Source of the DNA: Candidatus Tagabacteria bacterium CG_4_10_14_0_2_um_filter_40_13 | GTDB lineage: Bacteria; Patescibacteriota; Minisyncoccia; GCA-002779875 | DNA length: 10,182 nt | NCBI GenBank assembly: GCA_002792165.1 | Contig: PFNV01000024.1 | Span: 17,559-27,740, forward strand | Reading direction: 5' to 3' | In this document: piece after piece, positions 1 through 5,584 of the stretch | Layout: each line of letters opens with the position of its first letter | Position numbering within the stretch: position 1 is the first letter of the stretch | Program-made: the position numbers and the translations under genes | The notes under the pieces: model-generated | What the model saw: only the letters and a program-made list of their open reading frames with translations | Told to the model about the DNA's origin: nothing | The model's database searches: none

Positions 1-80
1 TTGAACTTCTCGAAGGCCCAATGCCCAAAAGCCACTCCGACTGCCAATTTTGCTCCTGGGCGAACGATTTTATAGATTAA
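1..80 (+). CDS. 3' end of an unidentified gene (partial)
   Basis: An open frame enters from the left edge and stops with TAA at 78-80. The visible C-terminus reads ELLEGPMPKSHSDCQFCSWA and then NDFID. It holds a Cys-x-x-Cys pair in a short hydrophilic tail, which could bind a metal. It is followed at once by a strong terminator, which supports a real gene end. Too little is present to name it. A C-terminal CxxC tail occurs on many small CPR proteins, including some nuclease-like ones, but that is only a thought. The frame and stop are seen; the function is unknown. Confidence 0.5.
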   Translation, partial: ELLEGPMPKSHSDCQFCSWANDFID

Positions 81-83
81 ATA

Positions 84-115
84 AAAAGCTCCCGAATAAA
101 ATCGGGGCTTTTATT
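84..115 (+). terminator. Rho-independent terminator
   Basis: The arms at 84-95 (AAAAGCTCCCGA) and 102-112 (TCGGGGCTTTT) pair with one bulged T around a 6-base loop, and a T-rich tract follows. It ends the upstream gene and isolates the hydrogenase operon from it. Confidence 0.8.
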
Positions 116-153
116 ATTTTATAATTGAAATTTTTCGGTTTTAATTTGGCGAG

Positions 154-179
154 TTCTTAAAAAACATGCTTTTTAAGAA
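154..179. repeat. Inverted repeat in the hydB leader (possible operator)
   Basis: TTCTTAAAAA (154-163) and TTTTTAAGAA (170-179) are perfect 10-base complements around ACATGC. It lies 46 bases before the chosen hydB start, in the only regulatory space of the operon. No T-run follows the second arm, so it is not an ordinary terminator. A dimeric regulator could bind it, or it may fold in the 5' leader. The symmetry is seen; the role is inferred. Confidence 0.4.
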
Positions 180-224
180 TATGGCTCTAATTTTAAAAAA
201 TTGCAAAAACAAGGTAAAATATTA

Positions 225-1238
225 ATGATGCTCGTTATAGAAAGAAAAAAAATAGACGACTTAATTCAGACGCTGGCAAAAAATACGTCGGTTTATATTC
301 CTGTCCGCAGAGAGCAAGGCGGAGCGGTTGAATCGGTTTTTGAAAAATTTACTCCCGGAAAAACGATAGATTTTTACTATTTGCCCACTCTTTGCTCAAT
401 AAAAGAATTTTTCCTGCCGGCAATTGAAGATACTTTTGTTTTTGATAAAAGAAAAAATCAAGCTGCAACATTAGCGCAAAAAAAACCGTTTATTCTCTTC
501 GGCTTGAATTCTCGCGACCTTGAAGCGCTTACCCAATTAGATGAAATAATGGCCAAGCCAAATACGGATTTTTTCTATTTCAAAAAAAGAGAAATGGCAA
601 CAGTTATCGGATTGATAAACGAACCCATCAAAACTCCTCCGGGCGGGGATTTAATCTTGCTAAAAGTGAACGAAGAACAATATGAAGCGATGCCAATAAC
701 GAAAAAAGGGCGCGCTTTGACAAAAAAAAGATTTTTTAAAAAAGAATCTGCGGTGATAACCAATGCCGGAAGCAAATCGGAGGAAATAATGCCTCGCTTA
801 AGACAACTTTTATTGGATCCGGAATTTCTATCTGATGTCATTAAATGGTCCTGGAGACAAGATCTTGCAATTTGGGACGAATTGGCAACACTTTGTCTCG
901 GATGCGGAATCTGCACTTATGTCTGCCCCTTGTGCTATTGCTTTTCCGTTGAAGACAAAATTGATCTAGGCGGCAAAACATGTGCTCGCTGTCGGAAGTG
1001 GGACGCCTGCACCCTTCCCCGCTTTGCCCAAGTTACCGGCGGGCACAATTTTCATAAAACAATCAGAGAACGCTATTATAATTGGTTTTTCCACAAATTC
1101 GTCCGCGCCTATAACGAATACGGAAAATCGCAATGCGTTGCCTGCGGTCGTTGCCAAAAATACTGCCCGGCAAAAATAGATATTGAAAAATATATCCTGA
1201 AAATGGTTGACGCTTACGTAAAAGCAAAAGGAGTATAA
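225..1238 (+). CDS. hydB: [NiFe] hydrogenase group 3b, beta (HydB/AsrA-type) Fe-S subunit
   Basis: This is the electron-transfer subunit of a cytosolic NAD(P)-linked hydrogenase (sulfhydrogenase beta / sulfite reductase subunit A family). It passes electrons between the small subunit and the flavin subunit. The C-terminal third carries two ferredoxin-type [4Fe-4S] motifs: C-LGC-GIC-TYVC at about residues 224-234 and C-VAC-GRC-QKYC at about 304-314. Extra cysteines lie between them, including CYC and CARC. The N-terminal domain is less typical: FGLNSRDLEAL sits where relatives usually have a Gly-x-x-Pro-Cys-Asp-like motif, and few cysteines are present there. The ATG at 225 (or 228) is preferred over a TTG at 201 because AAGG at 211-214 and a TAAAAT box precede it. 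It gives 337 residues, near family length. hydG starts 3 bases after its stop, so the two are co-transcribed. Confidence 0.88.
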   Translation: MMLVIERKKIDDLIQTLAKNTSVYIPVRREQGGAVESVFEKFTPGKTIDFYYLPTLCSIKEFFLPAIEDTFVFDKRKNQAATLAQKKPFILFGLNSRDLEALTQLDEIMAKPNTDFFYFKKREMATVIGLINEPIKTPPGGDLILLKVNEEQYEAMPITKKGRALTKKRFFKKESAVITNAGSKSEEIMPRLRQLLLDPEFLSDVIKWSWRQDLAIWDELATLCLGCGICTYVCPLCYCFSVEDKIDLGGKTCARCRKWDACTLPRFAQVTGGHNFHKTIRERYYNWFFHKFVRAYNEYGKSQCVACGRCQKYCPAKIDIEKYILKMVDAYVKAKGV

Positions 1239-1241
1239 ATT

Positions 1242-2069
1242 ATGCAAAATTTTTATTTTCCGGAAAAAGTGAAAATAGCAAAGATAGAACAGCATTCGGC
1301 GGATGTAAAGCTTTTCCGCTTGCAAAAAAATAGAGGGAAATTCGCCAAAAATAGAGACGGGTTGGTTTTTAATCCCGGGCAGTTCGTTCTTGCCGGAATC
1401 TGGGGCTATGGCGAAGCGCCGTTCGGACCGGCCTCCCCGCCGGAAAACAATTCTTATCTGGAAATTCTTATTAGAAATACCGGCGGCGTTGTGACGAACG
1501 CCTTCCATAACTTGAAAAATGGCGCAGAGGCAACTTTACGCGGACCGTACGGCAACGGTTTCCCTTTAAAATTTTTTGAAGGAAAAGATTTGGTGCTGGC
1601 TACCGGCGGCTGCGGTATTCCTCCCATTGCCAGCCTTATCGAATATATCATCAAAAACAGAAAAGATTTCGGACGAGTTTATTTGATTTACGGCGCAAAG
1701 ACCCCACAAGACCTTTTACTCAAAGAGAGAATTTCTAATTGGGAAAAACAAATTAAAATTATTCTTACAATTGATAAGCAAGCGCCGGATTGGAAAGGCG
1801 GGGTAGGATTTGTTTCGGAATTCGTGAAAGAAATTGAAATTGACCCTAATAATTCCTGCGCGGCGATGTGCGGACCGGGACCTATGATGAACGCGCTAGA
1901 AAAAATATTAAGGCCGCTTGGCATTTCCGACCGCAGAATTTTCGCCAATACCGAAAGAAAAATGCAATGCGGAATAGGCAAATGCCAGCATTGCACAACC
2001 GGAGAAAAATATACTTGCACCGACGGCCCTGTTTTCTACTTTGACGAAATAGACAGAAATTGGGATTAA
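1242..2069 (+). CDS. hydG: [NiFe] hydrogenase group 3b, gamma (FAD/NAD(P)-binding) subunit
   Basis: This is a flavin oxidoreductase of the ferredoxin-NADP reductase/PyrK type that exchanges electrons between NAD(P)H and the Fe-S chain of the hydrogenase. In order it shows an N-terminal beta-barrel with FNPGQFV (43-49), GPYGNGFP (101-108), the nucleotide-binding stretch ATGGCGIPPIASLIEY (120-135), CGPGPMM (210-216), and a C-terminal [2Fe-2S] motif with Cys 243, 248, 251 and 259 ending in TDGPVF. The length, 275 residues, is normal. The start is clear: GGAG at 1231-1234, a few bases before ATG. Whether NADH or NADPH is used cannot be read from the sequence; group 3b relatives usually prefer NADP(H). 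Its TAA overlaps, tail to tail, the stop of the minus-strand isomerase-like gene by 4 bases (2066-2069), and no terminator is visible between them. Confidence 0.92.
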   Translation: MQNFYFPEKVKIAKIEQHSADVKLFRLQKNRGKFAKNRDGLVFNPGQFVLAGIWGYGEAPFGPASPPENNSYLEILIRNTGGVVTNAFHNLKNGAEATLRGPYGNGFPLKFFEGKDLVLATGGCGIPPIASLIEYIIKNRKDFGRVYLIYGAKTPQDLLLKERISNWEKQIKIILTIDKQAPDWKGGVGFVSEFVKEIEIDPNNSCAAMCGPGPMMNALEKILRPLGISDRRIFANTERKMQCGIGKCQHCTTGEKYTCTDGPVFYFDEIDRNWD

Positions 2070-2780
2070 GCCAAAAATTGGCGCGCGAAATCTATGCTTT
2101 TTTTTATTTCCTTCGCGGAACGATTAATTTCAAACGTCAGAAGATCGTCGTAATAGTCTTTTTTCAAGGTTTTCAAAAATCCTTCTATGGGCAGATCGCC
2201 TTTTCCTAAGGCCATGTGGGTATTCAAAAGATTGTGCGGAAACCATCCGTATTTATAATCGCTTAAATGAATATTTACAATTCGTTCCCTGTTTCTCTTA
2301 TAAAAATCAATGATATCGCTGCCGTTTGCCTGCGCCAGATGAGTAGGGTCAAAAGTGATGCCAAGCCCTAATTTTGCCGTAATTTCTGAAAATTCTCTTC
2401 CCTGATAGCAATGATGTTTCAGTCCGATAATTATATTTTTTGTGCCGTTTTCCAATCCTATTTTAATGCCGTATTTTTCTTCCAGCAACTTCAATGCGCC
2501 GATAAAATCCGCATCAAAGGGTCAAAATCGGCTGATGCAGGCTCAAAACGGAAATTTCGTGTTCATTAAGAATTTTTTTTACTCTCTCAATGTCTCTTTC
2601 ATTCATATTTTTTGAAGCAACTAGCTCTATTCCGTTCAAGCCAGTTTCCTTAACAAGACGAAAAATGCGGCCGGGATGAAAACCATTGTCAAAAATAGAA
2701 CCCCAAGAAAAAAGATTTTCCAGAATGCTTTTTTTCTCGGTCAGAATATCCGAGAGATTAACCGAAAGTGATAATTTCAT
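2066..2780 (-). pseudogene. Broken sugar-phosphate isomerase/epimerase-like TIM-barrel gene
   Basis: The frame from ATG at 2780 to TGA at 2516-2514 encodes an N-terminal xylose-isomerase-like half (GLNGIELVASKNMNERD, then VLSLHQPILTL). The remainder, in the next frame down to TAA at 2066, carries KIGLEN, GITFDPTHLAQA, VNIHLSDYK and LLTFEIN, which are typical metal-site strands of the AP-endonuclease-2/sugar isomerase family. The two halves join by a +1 shift at CTT-TGA. Joined they give about 237 residues. Family members of this kind are usually near 270-280 and have a strand with a metal-binding His between the HQP segment and the GLEN segment. That strand seems absent, so a small internal deletion that also shifted the frame is the simplest reading. 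It starts 5 bases after the Doc/Fic gene and probably shares its transcript. The substrate is unknown. Confidence 0.75.
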
Positions 2781-2785
2781 GTAAT

Positions 2786-3322
2786 TCAGTTGATAAGGTT
2801 CGTTATGAGATTAATCATAACCTCTTTTTCTTTGGGGTTGCTTATCGCGATAAGCAATACAAGCGCCACTAAAGCGTTTTCGCTGATTTTTATTTCCCCG
2901 CTTGTCTTGCGGGAATAATTGTTCCGGCTTAGAAAATAAACGAACAAAAAAGCGGCAATGCGCTTATTTCCATCCACGAAAGGATGGTCTTTGACGGCGA
3001 AATAAAGAAGATGTGCCGCTTTTTCTTCTATACTCGCGTAAAGTTGTTTGCCTGCGCATGTCTGGTAAAGCCCCCCTATAATTCCCTCAAATTTTCCCGC
3101 GTATTCCTGTCCGAACAAGCTTCCCACCCCCTTTTTATCCTTTCTATCCGCCAGCTTTTTTTTCAACTCTTTTACTATTTGCCTGCAATCTTCTGTTTTT
3201 AAAACAAATTTTGCTTTTCCTTTTTTCTGGCGCCGCAAATTTCCATCGTCATATTGCTTTAAAATGGACAACGCCTTCTTGTATGAAAACAATAAATCCA
3301 ATATTTTTATTTTTGCCATCAT
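2786..3322 (-). CDS. Fic/Doc-family protein (RhuM C-terminal-like)
   Basis: This 178-residue protein has the Fic-fold active-site loop HPFVDGNKR at residues 113-121, followed by the hydrophobic helix IAAFLFVYFL. Family enzymes transfer AMP or phosphate to target proteins. The GNKR ending, rather than GNGR, resembles Doc, the toxin kinase that phosphorylates EF-Tu, and the Fic-like C-terminal domain of RhuM proteins. The lysine-rich N-terminus (LRRQKKGKAKFVLKTEDCRQ) resembles that seen on such CPR proteins. No clear inhibitory helix motif (S/T-x-x-x-E-x-x-N) and no antitoxin-like neighbour is visible, so toxin activity is uncertain. Two ATG codons stand in tandem at 3322 and 3319. It is divergent from hydD with only 38 bases between them. 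The fold is secure; target and chemistry are inferred. Confidence 0.8.
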   Translation of the reverse strand: MMAKIKILDLLFSYKKALSILKQYDDGNLRRQKKGKAKFVLKTEDCRQIVKELKKKLADRKDKKGVGSLFGQEYAGKFEGIIGGLYQTCAGKQLYASIEEKAAHLLYFAVKDHPFVDGNKRIAAFLFVYFLSRNNYSRKTSGEIKISENALVALVLLIAISNPKEKEVMINLITNLIN

Positions 3323-3347
3323 TCTTTAATTCTCTCATAAAATAGGT

Positions 3348-3353
3348 TAAAAT
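3348..3353 (+). promoter_or_regulatory. -10-like box next to the hydD start
   Basis: TAAAAT ends 7 bases before the ATG of hydD, and no Shine-Dalgarno sequence is present. TTGCCA at 3313-3318 is a possible but distant -35. The spacing would put the transcript start at or next to the start codon (leaderless). Seen as a motif only. Confidence 0.35.
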
Positions 3354-3360
3354 AAAAGTG

Positions 3361-4131
3361 ATGGAAAAACTAATTAAGCCGAAAATCGCGATTTATGATT
3401 TCACCGACTGTGAGGGGTGCGAGGTAGCGATTATTTCTTTGCGGGAAAAACTGCTGGAATTGGAAAACCGACTTAATATTGTTGATTGGCGACTAGCTCA
3501 AGAAAAAAAAGAGCAAGGACCTTTTCTGGTCTCAATTATTGAGGGTACGCCGATAACGCCGGATGAAATCGAAACGCTGAAATGGCTGCGTGAAAATTCT
3601 ACTTACATTTTTGCGCTCGGCGCTTGCGCCTCGCTTGCCGGAATTCCGGGAATAGTCGCCAAAGAAGAGCGAGAAAAATTCTACAAACAGATTTATGGCG
3701 AAAATTACAAACCCGTTGGAATTGACGCCGTTCCTTTAAGCGCTTACGTCAAAGTAGATTTTTCAATTCACGGCTGTCCGGTTAATCCCGATGAAGTCGT
3801 AAGAATTATCGAGGAGTTGCTGGCCGGCAAAAAACCGGCTTATCGCGGATGTTCGGTTTGTTTTGAATGTAAACTTGCCGGAAATCCCTGCCGCTTGGTA
3901 TTCGGAAAACCTTGCCTCGGACCAATAGGCCAAGGCGGATGTAACGCTATTTGCGTTTCCGGCGGCTCGCCCTGCTACGCCTGCTTCGGCCAGAGAGAAG
4001 ACGCCAATATTCCCGCTTTGATAAAGATTCTCCAAAACTTAACCTCCAGAGAAGAAATTGAACGCTACTTCACGATGTTTTACAAACATATGCCGGAGTG
4101 GCAGGAAAAAGCGAAAGAATTGTTAAAATGA
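3361..4131 (+). CDS. hydD: [NiFe] hydrogenase group 3b, delta (small, Fe-S) subunit
   Basis: This is the small subunit, which wires the NiFe site of HydA to HydB/HydG through three iron-sulfur clusters. The proximal cluster ligands are visible as DCEGC (Cys 17 and 20), GACAS (Cys 89) and HGCPVNPDE (Cys 139). The C-terminal part is cysteine-rich (GCSVCFEC, PCRLVFGKPCLGP, GGCNAIC, PCYACFG) and supplies enough ligands for the medial and distal clusters. There is no twin-arginine signal peptide, so the enzyme is cytosolic, as expected for group 3. ATG at 3361 is chosen over an adjacent GTG at 3358, giving 256 residues, normal for the family. Its TGA overlaps the murD start (ATGA at 4128-4131), which implies translational coupling. 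It heads the second half of the hydrogenase operon, after the opposite-strand island. Confidence 0.93.
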   Translation: MEKLIKPKIAIYDFTDCEGCEVAIISLREKLLELENRLNIVDWRLAQEKKEQGPFLVSIIEGTPITPDEIETLKWLRENSTYIFALGACASLAGIPGIVAKEEREKFYKQIYGENYKPVGIDAVPLSAYVKVDFSIHGCPVNPDEVVRIIEELLAGKKPAYRGCSVCFECKLAGNPCRLVFGKPCLGPIGQGGCNAICVSGGSPCYACFGQREDANIPALIKILQNLTSREEIERYFTMFYKHMPEWQEKAKELLK

Positions 4132-5570
4132 ATTTTGGAAATAAGAAGATTATAATAATGGGTCTCGGAAGTTACAAGGACGGCAGCGGAATTTCTGCCG
4201 CTTTATTTTTCGCAAAAAAGGGAGCTAATCTCCTTATTACCGACTTGAAAACAAAAAAAGAATTAGCGTCGCAAATCAAACGCCTAGAAAGTTTCTTTTT
4301 GGCAAGGACCGGCCTTGCGCGAATTGAAGGCTCTAAAGAACGACTATTAACGAGGACAAAATACGTCCTCGGCAGGCACCGCATGCAGGATTTTCGCGAG
4401 GCCGACTATATTTTCAAAAACCCATCCGTTCCCAAGAATTCGCCCTATTTAAAAATCGCTAAGAAAAACAAAATTCCCATCATCAATGATTGGACGATAT
4501 TTTTTGAAGAACGACCGCAAAATTTGGTTATAGGAGTTACCGGAACGAAAGGAAAAAGCACAACCGCCACTTTAATATATCAATTACTTAAGAATGCTCG
4601 GAAAGATGCCACGCTTTGCGGTAATATAGGCCAATCACCGCTTTCCATCTTAAATAAAATCAAAAAACCCCGGGGTATAGAAAAAATCAATAGTATAAAA
4701 AACCACCGATCGGATGAATTTTACACTATTGGAAATTTCGGGAAAAATAAATCTTTGAGGGATGAAGGCACAATTGTTGTTGCTGAACTTTCGAGTTGGT
4801 TGCTTCATGAATTTAAAGACATTAAACAAAGCCCGCGGATTGCCGTAATCACCAATTTGATGCCCGACCATCTGGACAAATATAAAAATATCAAAGAATA
4901 CTATAAGGACAAAGAGAATATTTTTAGATTTCAAAATAAAAACGATTATCTCATATTGAATGAGAACGACAAAAATTTAAGAAAAATTGCGAGGAAATCA
5001 AAATCGCGAATTGTTTGGTATGACGGCGCACATCAAAACGCAGCTATTGCCGTTGCTAAATTGCTAAAAATTCCGAAAAGCGTTGCCGAACGCGCCATAA
5101 AAACTTTTAAAGGTCTTTCGGGACGACTTGAATTTATCCGCGGAAAAAACGGCGTGAAATATTATAACGACACGACCGCCACCACGCCTGACGCAACCAT
5201 TTACTCTCTGAAATCGCTTTCAAAATACAAAGGTAAAATAATTTTAATCAGCGGAGGAATGGATAAAAATCTGGATTATAAAAGACTGGCAACCGAAATC
5301 CCGAAATATTGCAAGGCGCTGATTTTATTCAAAGGAACGGCCAGCGAGAAAATAATTAAAGAATTATTGAAGTTATCGAAGTCCGACTTCAATATTTTAA
5401 ATCGAGTTTCAGATTGTTCTTCAATGAAAAAAGCAGTGGAAACGGCAAAAAAAATTGCCTCAAAAGACGATATTATTCTCCTCTCTCCTGCCAGCACCAG
5501 TTTCAATATGTTCAAAAACGAATTTGATCGCGGCGAACAATTCAATCGATTTGTGAAACGGCTTAAATAA
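4128..5570 (+). CDS. murD: UDP-N-acetylmuramoyl-alanine--D-glutamate ligase
   Basis: MurD adds D-glutamate to UDP-MurNAc-L-Ala in cytoplasmic peptidoglycan synthesis, using ATP. Visible are an N-terminal Rossmann start (IIIMGLGSYKDGSGISAALF), the P-loop GTKGKST (139-145), GNIGQSPLS, the catalytic AELSSW segment, NLMPDHLDKYKN, a lysine-rich segment where the carbamylated Lys is expected (YYKDKENIF), and the C-terminal YYNDTTATTPDAT and ILISGGMDKNLDY. ATG at 4128 is chosen over GTG at 4098 because it overlaps the hydD stop and begins at the Rossmann fold. It is 480 residues, longer than a typical MurD (about 440-450). The extra length appears as two inserts near residues 56-77 and 182-213. It sits between two hydrogenase subunit genes, an unusual place for a cell-wall gene, and hydA begins 14 bases after its stop. 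Confidence 0.92.
   Translation: MNFGNKKIIIMGLGSYKDGSGISAALFFAKKGANLLITDLKTKKELASQIKRLESFFLARTGLARIEGSKERLLTRTKYVLGRHRMQDFREADYIFKNPSVPKNSPYLKIAKKNKIPIINDWTIFFEERPQNLVIGVTGTKGKSTTATLIYQLLKNARKDATLCGNIGQSPLSILNKIKKPRGIEKINSIKNHRSDEFYTIGNFGKNKSLRDEGTIVVAELSSWLLHEFKDIKQSPRIAVITNLMPDHLDKYKNIKEYYKDKENIFRFQNKNDYLILNENDKNLRKIARKSKSRIVWYDGAHQNAAIAVAKLLKIPKSVAERAIKTFKGLSGRLEFIRGKNGVKYYNDTTATTPDATIYSLKSLSKYKGKIILISGGMDKNLDYKRLATEIPKYCKALILFKGTASEKIIKELLKLSKSDFNILNRVSDCSSMKKAVETAKKIASKDDIILLSPASTSFNMFKNEFDRGEQFNRFVKRLK
4302..4371. repeat. Two small hairpins in the first murD insert
   Basis: GCAAGG/CCTTGC (4302-4307 and 4313-4318) and CGAGGAC/GTCCTCG (4351-4357 and 4365-4371) are perfect complements with short loops. 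They bracket the stretch encoding the first apparent extra segment of MurD. Confidence 0.35.
4688..4731. repeat. 44-bp imperfect palindrome inside murD
   Basis: CAATAGTATAAAA (4688-4700) and TTTTACACTATTG (4719-4731) are complementary at 12 of 13 positions. The core CCGATCGG (4706-4713) is itself a palindrome with exactly the same centre. It lies in frame within the second apparent insert of MurD, between GNIGQSPLS and VVAELSSW. It resembles, in style only, the protein-coding palindromic elements of Rickettsia. Confidence 0.5.
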
Positions 5571-5572
5571 GA

Positions 5573-5578
5573 TAAAAT
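5573..5578 (+). promoter_or_regulatory. -10-like box next to the hydA start
   Basis: TAAAAT ends 6 bases before the ATG of hydA, and no Shine-Dalgarno sequence is present. It lies in the 14-base gap after murD. It could be an internal promoter giving a leaderless hydA mRNA. No convincing -35 was found. Confidence 0.3.
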
Positions 5579-5584
5579 AAAACT

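Noticed and set aside
966..1508. Long opposite-strand open frame across the hydB/hydG junction
   Set aside because: It lies antisense to two well-supported hydrogenase genes, including both Fe-S motifs, and its protein shows no recognisable domain.
2514..2516. UGA read as an amino acid, as in some CPR lineages
   Set aside because: Reading TGA as sense does not restore the frame of the isomerase-like gene. hydD ends at a TGA that overlaps the murD start, and no other conserved gene here has an internal TGA.
3763..4035. Minus-strand open frame inside hydD
   Set aside because: It is the antisense shadow of the cysteine-rich part of HydD and has no start signals or known motif.
5366..5394. Inverted repeat near the murD 3' end (ATTGAAGT ... 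ACTTCAAT)
   Set aside because: It is an 8-base match in AT-rich coding sequence where MurD looks normal in length, so chance is a sufficient explanation.
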